Source of the DNA: Edaphochlamys debaryana
Lineage: Eukaryota > Chlorophyta > Chlorophyceae > Chlamydomonadales
NCBI GenBank assembly: GCA_016858145.1
Contig: JAEHOE010000003.1
Span: forward strand, 2,542,001 to 2,606,000
Direction of reading: 5' to 3'
DNA length: 64,000 nucleotides
Shown piece after piece: positions 11,425 through 24,500 of the stretch (positions within the stretch are counted from its first letter, which is position 1; each line of letters opens with the position of its first letter). The notes under the pieces are model-generated. The model saw only the letters and a list, made by a program, of their open reading frames with translations, searched no databases and was not told the origin of the DNA. Both the position numbers and the translations under genes were made by a program.

Positions 11425-12214
11425 CGAGCTAGGTTAAAACACTGAGGTTGGGCTCGACAGCAAGGCCTGGGTGACCGCGGGCAGCAGACTCTGGGACAGC
11501 TTGGCGATTTTGTGCAGGGTTCGGGCTAGAAGAGATGCAGAGGACTACGCTTGCCCAACACACCAACGTCTGTGACGCAATAGCGTTCACGCCTCGCGGG
11601 ATCACTGAACGTGCCCATGCCGTGACCTCCGTACAGTGTCGCCCCGCAGACCGCACACGCGTAATCCACTAGCCAGTGCAGGCCCCTGTCCTAGCCCCTG
11701 CAGGAGCCCGTCTTGCGCCACCGCCCGTGCCCCGCCCCGCAGACCGCACGGCGGCGATCCCACAGGACCCGAGCCCCTGCAGAAGCTCTAAAGTGACGCA
11801 CATCCCGCACTGCCTCCGTCTTGCGCCCCCGAAACCTTACCAACTGACCCAAACCCTGCACTGCCTCGGTCATTGTAGCTGCCATCATCCTCCTTACACC
11901 CCGTGCCGAACGCTCCACCTTCGGAGGCCCTCCTGCGTGCGCACACCACCCATCCTGCGTACCCGCTCTGACCCTGCCCCTTTGCGGCGCCTGCCCTCTC
12001 GCAAATCCGCTCTCACGCAAATCCCGCCTATGCACCACCCACCGCAAGGTCCCGCATCCCTCACATGCTCCACTCTTTCTCCTCCAGGAATCCCGACGAC
12101 ACAAGACGTCCTGATGCGGCCATGGCTACAAGCCTGTATGTGAGCCCCCACATCCCTCACCTGCCCCGCTCCTTCTGCTGTACAGTCCCGATGTCACCCC
12201 ATCAGCCAGTCCCC
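11425..12214. other. intergenic, B2 promoter side and A3 3' flank
   Basis: The first about 230 bp match the region upstream of B1. A minus-strand TGTAA (plus-strand TTACA at 11894-11898), about 320 bp beyond the A3 stop, could be its poly(A) signal. No gene is supported. Confidence 0.5.
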
Positions 12215-14808
12215 TCACTGCCCAAGCTTCGCCCGCTGCTCTCTCACCCAAGCCAGTAGCTCCGCCTTCTCGCCATCGGTTGCGCGGCTGCCATACCACT
12301 CCACCGCCCCCTCCGCCTCCGCGCAGTCCCCCTCGCCCATCACATAGCCCTCCTCCTCCACCAGCCACCGCAGCACCTGCAGAGGAGCCCTGCCGACGAG
12401 CAAGTAGGAGAAGATGGACCGCTTGCCCTCAGCGCCCAAGGGCACGCCCAAGCGGCGTAGGACGGGCACCAAGTTGCATGCGCCCTCGCCTGCCGCCGTC
12501 TTGTAGGGGCTGCCGTCGGTCTGTGGGGCGGGCGCATGGGCCGGCAAGCAACGACCGTGATGGGGGATTTGCGCGGCCGGCGGGGGAGGCGACCGTTGAC
12601 TCGCCAAGGATGTGCATGCCCCCATGAAATCCGACGGCAAGCAGTTTCAGGGTCTGGCCCAAGGAAGCACTCCGTGAGTCGCGCTGACGTCCCCACCCGG
12701 CACCCCACCCGCCCTGTTGTGCTAAATGCTGACCTGCCAGCCACGGTTCTATGGCCTTGTGGTCCACTCCGATGCCTTCCCAACTGAAGGCGGCTCCTTG
12801 CCCGGCCCCACCGCTCACCGGCTTGGGGCAGCCCCACTCCTCCAGAAGCTCCAGGGCCGCCTCGCAGCCCGACCCCGCGGCCGAACGCCACGCGCCCTCG
12901 TTGCACGGGCAGCCGTGCGCCCTCAGCCACAGCATCGTCTCCACGCCTGCCGTGCGTGCAGAGCCCCACTCGGGCCCAGCGGCGACGTTCATCTCTCTTG
13001 CCGTCAGGCCGTGTTGCTCGAGGGTCCAGCCGAAGGCGTCCCACACCCAATCGAGGACGGGGATCTGTCCACCGCAGACGGCCCAGAAGGCGAGGGAGCG
13101 CGGGTTGAGGGCGCAGCCCACCTGCAGTCCAGGTTAGCAGTGAAGCGTCGCCTTGACTCAATCACGGCTGCGTCACAGCCTCGCACCCGATGCTCAATCC
13201 GTACACCACAACAGGGCGTATCTGCATAGGCCCATCCCAGCACCCGAGTCCCGGCACCCTCCGCGCCCTCTGAGCCTCACCTGCTTGAGAGCCTTCAGCA
13301 CGCTTAGGCGCCCAGCCTCCGCCGCCATCCCATCGTCGTAGTCATTCGCAACCATGGTGCCGACCTCCGTAGAGTGCTCCACAACGCCGCGCTCGTACAT
13401 CCAGTCCACCACCTCCATAAGGCCCGCTCGGATTGATTTACTCAGTAGCCCCTCCGGCCCCTCGCCGCCGCCCGCGCGACGGCCTTGCGCCCACAGCCAC
13501 TCGAACCGCTCCAGGACCGTGGCTGCGCTTAGCGCGGGCGTGGCCGAGAGGACGGTATCGTAGTAGTTGGCGCCGGGCCAGAAGTAGACCTCGTCCTGGC
13601 CCTCCTCGTTTTGGCCCAACACGACGTCGTGGCCCTCCTCGGCGGCGAACTCGGCGCCCAGGGACAGGAGCCACTCGGCCTGGGGTGTGGCACGGGATCA
13701 GCAAGGAAGGGATGAAAGGGTATAGCACCGAAGCGTTGACCGGTGAGGGCTGGTGAGCAGTAGAGCGGGTGAGCGATACCGGTATGAGTGCGCCATGAGC
13801 CCCTTCGGACGGGAGGGCCGAACCCAGCTCCTTTCAGGTGCACGATACTGGCATGTCATACAGCGCCTGCTTGAGCAGTCCGTCTGTGTCTGTCGGCTTG
13901 TCCTCTCCCCCAGTCTGCCGCCAGCCGTCCGCGCCGTTCGCTACCTCACGCTAACGTTGCTCCCTGGAGTTGTCCCCGCGTCTTCCCACCTTGGCCTGCC
14001 AGTCGGGCGTGGGGCTGCCGAGGGCGGCGTCCAGGCCCTCAGATTGCCAGGACCAGTGCTGCGGTCCGTCGTACCGGGCCCACAGCTGCTGCACGGTCGC
14101 CAGGTCACAGCCGTTTAGCGCCACCATAGAGTACGAGTGATAGCGGCTGCGGGCATCTGGGTCGGTCTCATGTGTGAGCAGGGTGTCCGCGAGGGCCGCA
14201 TGGCCGCTGCGCAGGGCTTCCACGGCCGCCTCAGCGGCCCTGACAGGAGCCGGGGAGCTCTGGATGACCAGGTCGCAAACGCTGGTGTGCCCTGCTTTGG
14301 CAGCAGTCTGCAGCAGAGCGTCCCAGTCGGGAGACTCCCGCATTCGCCCAGGCTCCAGGAGCCAGCGGAGGCTGTCCTCTGCGTTGGCGGCAGCGGCCGC
14401 CTTGAGGTTTTCGCGGGTGGGCGACAGGCCCGTCGCCGCCAGCGCCAGCTCCAGGTTGGGGACGTCGTTGGTCCGAGCCACGAGCGATACCACCTTCTCG
14501 CGCTGCTTGATGGTGAGGAGCTTGCAGATCCCGGACTCAAACCACTGCTCCAGCGCGCACCGGGGCACGGGCTGGGAGAGGTGGATGGCGGTGGAGTCGG
14601 GTCCGTGGCCATCCCTGAGGACCACGGCCGTGATCCGGTTGATCGGCCTCAGGTAGACCCGCTCGTTGAGGCACAGGTAGGTAGCGATGTGTGCCACGAG
14701 GTCGCGGGAGTCGAAAACAGCGTTCGCAAGTGATGCGTCCTGGGATCGCGCCGCGGCAGCATCCTCAGGACCACCAGACACTTTCTGACGCTTGTGCATG
14801 CTCAGCAT
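12215..14808 (-). CDS. A3: F-box-like protein with ankyrin-like repeats (intact)
   Basis: Four exons, 14808-13990, 13679-13281, 13121-12819 and 12520-12215, with phase-0 GT-AG introns, encode 608 residues. Exons 1, 3 and 4 have exactly the A2 lengths. Exon 2 is 24 bp longer because an acidic loop is extended (EEGHDVVLGQNEEGQDE in place of SEEDHHGEDE). The start ATG gives MLSMHKRQKV. The F-box-like segment is DLVAHIATYLCLNERVYLRP; repeats as in A2. A3 is more diverged from A1 and A2 than they are from each other, which suggests that the A1/A2 copy step is younger. It is the first gene of the array in transcription order. Confidence 0.85.
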
Positions 14809-15515
14809 CCGTACATATGCTAGATTAGGTCTGGAACGAGCAGGCCCGCGACAAGCTGATGGCTGCCGACCGAAATGGCGCGAAGGCGCAGTCCCTCGCA
14901 AAGTGCCGGGCAGCCAGTAACGATGGCGCTCTCTGAAAAGCTATTTACACCATGTAGTTTAGCGGACCTAACTTTCCCTGCAGCCCCAAGCCACCGCGCC
15001 ACGAAACACATTGTCTTGCCCTTTCCCCCCGCCACGGAACACGACCTCTTCCCCCTTGCATGGCCGATGACGCTAGATTGCCGCATTCCCCGAGCTCTCC
15101 TTTCCACCCTGCCATGCGTTGCCTCATGCATGCCACTCCGGTATGCTGACGGGCGCCGGGGCGCGTCGAAGCCTGTCGAAGGAAGCGCTTCAGACCAAAT
15201 GGTGCTGACCGTGAACCTCCTTGAAAGTCAATCTCTGTCACCGAGACCCAGCTGCTCACGATGGTTAATGTGTGGCGTACATCTCGGCTTGGCACATGCG
15301 CTGGGACGAGAGATCTGGGGATAGGGGGATCTGCAGGCCGTCACCGCGAGGGGCACGCTTGAGCCGGGGGCGGCCGGGGCTGCCACGAGCTCAAACTGTG
15401 TTCGTGGCGCTCGTTGCTTTCGTGAGGCCAAAGGCAGTGCCAGCACCTCACCTGCAGCATACGTACTTACGAGCAAGCTCACACGCACAACTCGCGTGCG
15501 CAGGAAACCGCAAGG
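14809..15515. other. divergent intergenic region, A3 and M20 peptidase
   Basis: It contains the conserved A-type upstream block (14809-14985) and, on the other side, the 5' flank of the peptidase gene. The two genes are transcribed away from each other. No exon was recognised. Confidence 0.55.
14941..14947 (-). promoter_or_regulatory. candidate TATA-like box of A3
   Basis: Minus-strand TAAATAG about 136 bp upstream of the A3 ATG, at the same offset as the copy upstream of A2. Confidence 0.35.
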
Positions 15516-18500
15516 ATGGCGTTTCGCGTCGTGGGAATCGGCCTGCTGGGCATTCTGCTCGCCCTTGCCGCGCAAGTAGGCCTTCTCTACAAGGAGTCTC
15601 TGTCGGCACTGCAGGCCAGCCAGGACGCCCCCGCGGACTACTCGTGTAAGCCTTGATGTCGGGATGATCCTCGCCTCTCGCCAACCCTGCCCGGGGCTTG
15701 CGAATTGCGTGCTCGGGAACCTACCAAGAGGGGGCCGGGCCGTGAGCGATACCTCGCCGGCTTCGAAGTCGGCCCATTATCCATGTACGTGGCGGGGTCC
15801 TGCACACGCGCCCGCAGGCCCCAAGTTCGACCCAGATGCTGCGATCTCGCGCTTCCGACACCTCATCACCTTCCCCAGCGTCAGCGACGTGGCTGACCCG
15901 CTGCACACCGGGGACAAGCAGGTGCGAACGGGGGCCCTGCCTAACGGACTTCACAGCAGCCCAGGCGTCCGACGTCCTGTCCTTCGACAACGCCCAGTCC
16001 CATGGAGGCCTAAGCCCGTAACGCCCCCAGTTGTAACCTGTTGCCTCCCTCACCAGACCGTCCAGACGCCCCCTTGCGTTGGTGCAGTCTCAAGGCTGCG
16101 CTGCAGTGACACACATCGGGTCATGGAGCCCCGTACACAGCTGCGCTTCCCGGCCTGCTCTTTACCCCGCTCCCCCACCCCACCCGTACGCACCCTATGC
16201 ACCAACACCCACCACCACCACCACCACTCCCCCCCAGGCGCTGGAGGCCCTCCTGGCCGCCATGGAGGAGCAGTACGCGGACGTGTGGGCGCAGCTGGAG
16301 GTGGAGAAGGTGGGGGGGGGGGGCGGGGGGTGATTTTCGGAGCATTGGAGAGCGAAGGAAGAGATAGAGCGGCAGCCAGCGAGCCCGATGCGCACCGAAG
16401 TCCAGAGCGAGAGGTCCGGCGGCGAGCTCCAGTAGCGGCTCCGTCGTGGCTGGCTTGACGAGTGGCGTAGGCTAAAGCAGCTAGACCTAACTCTGGGGGG
16501 GGGCGGGGGGGGCCGGAGGAAGGGAAGGGAGAGATGTGGACAGGAGGGGAGGTAGAGGTGGAGAAGGTGGAGGGAGGGCAGGTAGGAGGGAGGCAGGTAG
16601 GGGGGAGGGTTGTAGCCTCTGGGCAGAGAGGGAAAGGGGTCGTGTCAGGGTGGGGAGGTGGAGCTGGAGCTGGAGATCGTGGGAGGGGTGTGTCGTACGC
16701 CGGGGTCAACTGGTTGTCTTCTCACCTGACCTAGCCACCTGGCCCGCCTTCTCTCACTCCGCCCCCGCCCCCCCTCCCAGGTGGGCGCCAACGGCTACAG
16801 CCGCCTGGTGACGTGGCGGGGCAGCGACCCCTCCCTGGAACCCGTGCTCTTCGTCAGCCACTATGACGTAAGCGCGTGCCGTACAAGTACGACGTAAGCA
16901 CGTGACCTTCCATGTGCCGGCACGGACCCGCCGCCAGGCCGGCGTGGCGTGTGCGGGCAGGGGCTCGGGCCCAAAACGAAGGGGGTCGCTGGTTGCCCCG
17001 CCCAGTGCCGTACACAGGGTGTGCACATGTGCAGGGCGGCCCTCATGCGTTACCCCACACACGCTTATCACGCGCCGACCCTACGCATCCTAAACACACG
17101 TGTCAACCCCCCCCCCACACACACGCACACAGGTGGTCCCCGTGACCCCCGGCACCGAGGGCGACTGGCGCTACCCCCCCTTCTCGGGGGCGCTGGAGGA
17201 GGGGTGCGTGCCTCGGGGCGGGGGCGGGGGCCGTAGCGGGGGGAGTCCACGGCAGTTCCGCCCGGCTCATCTTCTTTGGCGCCATGCGCACCGTTACCGG
17301 TACCGGTACCGGTATCGGTATGCACGCCGACCCCGACGACCGTGCTCGGTTTCACACGCACGCACACGCGCACACCGTCCAAGCCCACGACCATCCTCCC
17401 CGTCCTGTTGCCCCCCTCGCGCCCCCCTTCTGCCTGGGAATCACCCCCTCCCCCCCGCCCCCCCCCACGCACGCGCAGCTACGTGTGGGGCCGCGGCACG
17501 GCCGACGTCAAGATCGGGGTGGCGGGGCTGCTGGAGGCCGTGATGGGCCTGCTGCGGGGGGGGTGGACGCCTGCACGCACCGTCATGCTGGGGCTGGGGC
17601 ACGACGAGGAGGCGAGCAGGGGGGAGGAGGGGGGGGAGGAGGGGGGGGGCAGGAAGGGAGGTGTTGAGCCGGAGGGGGGGCGGCGAGTGGCGGGTGGCGG
17701 GGTGGGGGTTCATCACACGTCAACTGCTCGGGACAACAACCCCTTGGCCCCATGCCCCCCCCCTGCCCCCTCCTGCCCCCGGGCGTGCGCTGCGCAGGTG
17801 GGCGGCCGCCTTGGCGCGGCCAAGACCGCAGGTACGGTCGGATTCAGGATCCGGGATTCGGGGACGATACTCGGGGCGCGGGGTTGGAAATCCAGATCGA
17901 GCTTCTGCCAAGGCATCCGGGTTCGAGCTCCCTCCCCCACACCCTCCGCCCCCACCTCACCCGTCCACCCCCCTACCCCACAGCCCTGCTGGCCTCCCGC
18001 GGTGTGACCCTCGACATTGTGGTGGACGAGGGGGGGCTGGTGTTCGAGGACGGCCTCAAGCCCTTCCTGCCGGGCCGGTGGGGTGGGGTGGGGGGCGGAG
18101 GGGGGAGGGGGGTGGAGGAGGGAGGGGAGGGGAGGGGAGGGGGGTGAAGGGGGTACAGCCGCCATGGTCCAGGCGGGCGCCATGGTCCGCACACCTAACC
18201 TCCAACCTCCACGCTCCACCCGCTAACCGCCAATTTCTAACCCCCAACCGCCAACCGTCAACCGCCACAGGCCGGTTGCCATGGTGGCGACCGCTGAGAA
18301 GGTGCGGTGCGGTGGGGTGGGGTTCGTGCGAAGGGGGAGGGGGCTAGGGGTTTGGAGCGCCGCGGATCACCCTGTGGACGGTGATCGCCCCTGTTTCTCA
18401 GGAATTCGAGCGTCCCGGATCTCCGCCATTGCTCGAGTCCTTCACGGTCTAACCCCCTGTTGAACCCCCCCGGACATCCCAGGGCTACACCATGATCCAG

Positions 18501-21500
18501 GTGACGCTGCGGTCCGCCGGCGGCCACTCCTCCATACCCCCCATCGACGGATCGAGCGTCATGGTGGGGCGGGGGTCCCCGTGTGTATGGGGGGGGGGAG
18601 GGGGGGAAGAGATGTGGGGCGGTGAGTGTTGTCGGATAGCGAGTCTAGCGTCAGCGTAACGAATGTCTTAGGCCGGTTATGACCCGGCACACAACGCTTG
18701 AGGTTTGCTAGCCTCGTCCGAAGTGTCTGGCTACGAGCCAGCGAAGGCTATTTCAAGGGGAGGTCCCGTACGGCACCTGCGCACAGGCAGAAGCCGTAGG
18801 GACAGTAACCCCGGGTTCTAAGCGTCTGTTCGCATGCGTTGCTATCGTCCGATAGCGCTGCATCTGAGTATGCTCACAGGGCTCAGCGATAGAGCCCTGA
18901 GGTTCGGGAGCATAGGCCTGGTTGGGTAACCGAGGCCTTCACACCGTGTACGAGTCACTCGACACGTAACAGAGTATCTGAAGCGTCACGTGCCCTTCCG
19001 GTCACGCTACAACATCACGCCCCTTCTTAGGAGCTGTTGTCCTCAACAGATTTCACGAAGAGTCCATGGGCACGGGCTGGGCTGCCCAGTAGGCATCCAC
19101 CAGCGCCCTGTCAGTGATGGCAGCATCTGCTACCCAGGAGGCTGCCTCACGGGGCAAGCCCTCCCACTTGACCAAAAAGCGGTGCATCTGACGAGTGCGC
19201 AGCTGCTTGGTCTCGTGGCGAAGGATCGCTTCAACCTTGGCGGTTGGGCGTCCCGCGGCGTCAGCCGCAACCACGGGGGCAGGCGGCGCAGCCTCGGGGG
19301 CTGCCGCCGGAGCCGTGTCAGGGGGGTTTACACCCGTCGGCGTTCCATCAGCGGACGGAACATAAGGCCGAAGCAGCGAAGCATGAAACACGTTGTGAAA
19401 CGCGTATTCAGAGGGCAGGGTCAGGCGAAACGCGACGCCCCGACCTCCCATATCCTCGGTTATCGGGAAAGGTCCGATGTACCGCGGCATCAGCTTCTGA
19501 GGGCCAGGGCCCATGTTCAGGTTTCGAGTACTTAGCCAAACCAGTTGCCCAGGCGCAAACGGCGAAGGTCGGCGGTGGCGGTCAGCATCAGATTTTGCGC
19601 GCTCTTGCGCTTCTTGCAAACACCGCCGAGCGGCAGCCAGGCGTGTTGCGTACGTCTCAATGTAGCGACGCGCGTCAGGGTCACCTCCTGCCAACTCGCG
19701 CAGCAGCGGAGTGCGAGGGTGGAAACCGTAATTCAGGAAGAAGGGTGACTCTCCGGTCGACCGGTTGCGAGCATTGTTGATGGCGAATTCTGCTGCGGGC
19801 AGCCAGCGATCCCACTGGGCCTGAGAAGACGAGTCACAGTAGTTGCGGAGCATATCTCCGAGAACTCGGTTCACTCGCTCAGTCTGCCCGTTGGATTCGG
19901 GATGGAAAGCCGAGGACAGGTTCCTTCGGGTTCCAAGCCTAGCCATCAGAGTCTCCATAAAGTCGCCAGTCCACCGCGGGTCCCTGTCCGCAACAACAGA
20001 CAGCGGCACCCCGTGTAACCGCACAACCGTGGAGAAGAACAGCTCAGCAGCCTTACGCCCATTAAGGCCCTTTTCCTTGCACGGCACCAGGTGAACCATT
20101 TTGGTCAGCCGATCAACAAACACCAGAACACCGTCATTAGCACGGCCCTGGGTTGGAGGCAGTCCGAACACAAAATCCATGGACACGCTCTCCCATGGTT
20201 CAGAGGGGATTTCCAGAGGCTGAAGCGTGCCAAGGGGCTTTCCCGAAGCAGGCTTGTTGCGCTGGCAGGCTTGACAGCCTCGCACATGCTCAGCCACATC
20301 AGCGGCCAGAGAGGGCCAGGTCAGACGGCGGCGCAAGATAGCCACAGTCCCATCCCGTCCAGGATGCCCAGCCAGGGAGTCAGCATGCGCACGAGAAATT
20401 AATTCGCGGCGTAGTTCAGGATCGTTGGGGACGAGGATTTTCCACTCGCCCTCCCCCTCCTCGCGGAGGTACAGACCCTCCTGGGTCTTAGCCAGCCCTG
20501 CCACGTTGGCTGGGTCCTGGAACCAGGTATCATGCTCAAGAGCAGAGAGCAGGCGGGCTCGAAGTCCGTCCAGGGGGTCTGTGGCTGAACGGGGGCGCCG
20601 TCCGGCTGCCGCGTCCATCAGGGCAAGTGTGGGCAGGCGCGAGAGTGCATCTGCCACCACGTTTAGCTTGCCAGGCCTGTAGACCCATTCGAAATGGAAA
20701 GTCTCCAGGAACTCAACCCAGCGGGCTTGCCGCCTACTCAGATGGGCTTGAGTTTTCAGCAAGGTCAGAGGGTGGTGATCCGTCACAAGGGTGAACGGGA
20801 TCGAGCTCTGGAGGTAGCACCTCCACTCCCTAAGAGCGTTAACCACACCCAGCAGTTCTTGCTCGCCGGTGGTGTAATTCCGTTCAGCAGGAGAGAATTT
20901 CTTGCTTGCAAAAGCCACGGGTCGACCCTCCTGAAGCAGGGCGGCGCCCGTGCCATTCAGGGAGGCATCGGAGACGACCTCAAAGGGTTTCGAGAAGTCA
21001 GGAAAGCTCAACACCACATCAGTAGACAGCCGTTCTTTCACAGCGTCAAAGGCTTGCAACGCCTGTGAAGGCCAATGCTCAGGCAGCTTGGGGAGCTTGA
21101 AGAGCTCAGTCAGAGGAGCCGACAGTGCTCCGAAACCGGCAATGAAGCGGCGGAAGTAGTTGGCCAGGCCCACAAAGGACCGCAGTTCTGTCATGTCACG
21201 AGGCCTAGGCCAGGTTTTGATGACCTCAACCTTCTTGGGATCCATCCGGATGCCCTTAGCACTCACGACGTGGCCCAAGTACTTTACTTCCGGTCGCCAA
21301 AATTCGCACTTGCTCATTTTGACCAAAAGTTGCCGTTCCCGCAACTTGGCCAGCACCAATCTGAGGTGCTTTTCGTGCTCTTCAGGGCTTTTGGAGTACA
21401 CTAAAATGTCATCCAGGTACACCATAACAAAGCCCGCTCTGATGAAGGGTGCCAGCGTGGCTGACATGGCTGCCTGGAACGAGCTTGGGGCATTGACCAA

Positions 21501-24500
21501 GCCGAACGGCAGTACCAACCACTCAAAATGGCCCAGAGGGGTGGTGAAGGCAGTCTTCTCCACGTCCGAGGGGTCAATCCGAATCTGGTGGTACCCAGAA
21601 GTCAAGTCCAGGGCCGTAAAGACCGTGGCCCCCGCAAGTCGGTCAAGGGTATCATCAATGCGGGGCAGTGGGTACCGGTTCTGAATTGTCAGCTTGTTCA
21701 AAGATCTATAATCGATACACATCCTCAGGTCCCCTGTTTTCTTCTGTACGAAGAGTACGGGGGCACCGTACGGGGAGGTGGATGGTCGGATGAACCCTTT
21801 GGCCAACAGGTCCTTGACCTGCTTCTCGACCTCAGCCAGTTCGGTAGGCGAGAGCCTAAACTGAGGTCTATGAGTGGGCTGGGACCCAGGCTTCAGAAGG
21901 ATCGTGTGCTTGACGGGGAGCTCACGCAGGGGAGGCAGCCCAGTCAGGGGAGCAAACACGTCCGCAAAGTCAGAGAGCACAGAGCTTAGCGCGGGGTTCT
22001 GGTCTGCTTCCGGGGGCAGCACCAAACCCGGGGGCTCAAGAGGCTTGGGCGCTGGACCAGGCGCAGCCTCAGCAGTGTTCAGGAGAGGTGCCGAGAGAAG
22101 GGGGCCAGAGGTGTCCACCTCGGGCGAGCCAGGGGCATCCGCCTCCCGCACCCAAACCATCACACCTCTCGCCCCAAGAGTCAGCAGGTCCTTTGAGGCT
22201 CGCTTGGCCGAGACCATCTTAACCGAAGTAATGGTCTGACCTTCCTCAAGCAAAGCAACTTGAGGCGCGGCCGAGAGCGCGCCGTCTGAAGCGGTCGGCA
22301 CCGGGAGCGCTTCCGCGCCGAGCGCGCGAACTGTAACCCAACGTCCCGTACCAGGCTGTTGGAGCTCCAGCGCAGACTCGCCAGTGCATATCCGAGTTCT
22401 AAAACGCTTCAGGAAATCGCGTCCCATGACCAGGTCAACAGAGGCGGTCAGTTTCGGCAGTACCAACACGCGAAGTGTGGTTTTCAAAGGGCCGAGCCGG
22501 AACGGAATGCGGCTCTCGCCCAGGATGGGTGCTTCACTCCCATCAGCCATGCGAACAGGTGCAAACAGCGTGGGCTCCAGGCGTAAGCCGAGCTGTCGGG
22601 CGAGGTCGTCAGCAATGAAGGTGTGAGTGGACCCGTTGTCCGCGAGGGAACGCACACGCGCCCCGCTCAACACCCCAAGGAAGATATCAAGACCTTCGTC
22701 CGAGTTATCAGCTGCAGCGCACTTCGGTTCTGTCGCATCGGCTTCGGGAGGGCTCAACCAGACCTCCCAGGCCTCTGTTTCTGGCGGGGGTGTATCAAAC
22801 CCGCAAGCGGCATCAAACAGCTGAGTCCCAGGAGGCAGTGTACGCCAGAGGCGCCACCGCGACGACAACAGGCTGCGAAATGCTCCACGGAGCGCAGCGG
22901 GGACCAGCAAGGCCGCTGTAGTGCTCGGGTCATGTTCTTTGCAGCGCGCAAAATGCCGCAAGAACGGAGCAAGCTGAGAATCAGGTGGTCGAAACCACAC
23001 AGAGTGGCCAGTGCAGTCGAGGGTCGGAAAGGGTCGGGTCGCAGAGGCAAAGTTCTTCGCCACTGCGTTACAGCCTCTGCTATCAGCGAACGCATCCATA
23101 GTGAACTCGCGACCGAGTTCAGCAGCAGCTTCTGCGACTAAGTCCATCCGGACAAACCGCGAGACTACGTCGGTGCCCGTCTTCTTTTCACAGGCTTGCG
23201 CCCCTTCCTTCACGAGCGTGCCCACACGCTCAGTAACCCCTGAGGTCCCTCCAGACCGGGTTTACTCCTCAACAGCACAGGTGCGACCGCTTTCCGGCGA
23301 TGCGCGACCAGCGCCCAACGACGCACACCCAGCAAGCGAGCCACTGTCGCATAACTGGGTAACCCCCTACTTCTTGGGCGGCTTGTTCTCCTTGTTGGGG
23401 CACTCGGCGGCCCGGTGGCCAGCCTGGCCGCAGGTCAGGCACAGGCCCTTGGCCTTGAACATGCCCCACTCCAGGTGGCTCAGCAGGCGCCCATCCGGGC
23501 CCCGGATTTTGGTCAGTCCGAGCGGGTTGCTGCCGCGCCCCTGCGCGTTGCGGGTCTGCACGCGCTTGAACGGGGGCTCGTGCGCTCCACCGTCCACCGC
23601 GGGCAGCAGGTTGCGGCGCTTGTTGCCGGTCTGTTTCACACGGGGGCGGGGCGTGCGCTCAGCGTACGCAAGCGTGGGTTTCGAAGAGGGTTTCGCGAGC
23701 GCCCGCAGGGCACGCTCGCGACCGCTCGCCCAGCTAATCAGCGCGGTCAGCGACCGAAACGGCTTCTGCTCGGCGTCTACGACGCATTCTGACTTCAGCG
23801 CGGGGGTCAGGCCGTTCTGGAACAGCGGAATCAGTGTGAAATCGTCCATTTCCACAATCCCCGGCTGATAACCCGCGTCGCGGGCCTTCTCCTGGAAGCG
23901 CTGCGAGTACTCCCGCACTCCCTTGACCTCGTCCATCAGGATCGAGCGTCCCACTAGCGCGTCCCGGGCCCGTTCCTTGCGCGACAGCACCTCCGTGCTC
24001 CAACGCCCTAGGAAACTTGCCTTCAGAGCGATCAGCGAGATATCAGAGGGGAGCGCCAGAGCGTAGGATTCAGCGGCGGCGTAGTCGCGGCATGCGAAAA
24101 GGAGAGCATCGCGAGGGGTCAGAGTGCGCTCGTAGCTCATAAAGATTTCAAAGCGCTCAAAGAACCGCTCAGGGTCCTCCTTCTCAGTGAAGGGAGCCAG
24201 GGTGCCCTTCGCGGGGTTACCGCGAGGCTTCTGAGGCTCGGCAGCCGGTGCGCGAGGAATCAGAGCAGGAATTACCTGCATGAACGCGGCCTGCTGCTGC
24301 TGCATCTGCTGCATCAGCTGCAGCTGCATCTGCACCAGGGCCTGGTGGTCGAAGGGCGCCGGGCCGGCCGGCGCGACGGCCGCGACCGGAGCGGGCGGGG
24401 CCGCGGGCTGCACGGGCTGCACGGCCTCCGCCTGCCCCGCGGGCGCGGGCTGCACGGCCTCCGCCGGCGCCACGGCACCCCCCGGGCCTCCGCCCAGGGC

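Noticed and set aside
23225..23225. Start of Pol at 23225
   Set aside because: The codon is GTG, not ATG; it marks only where the frame opens after the TAA.
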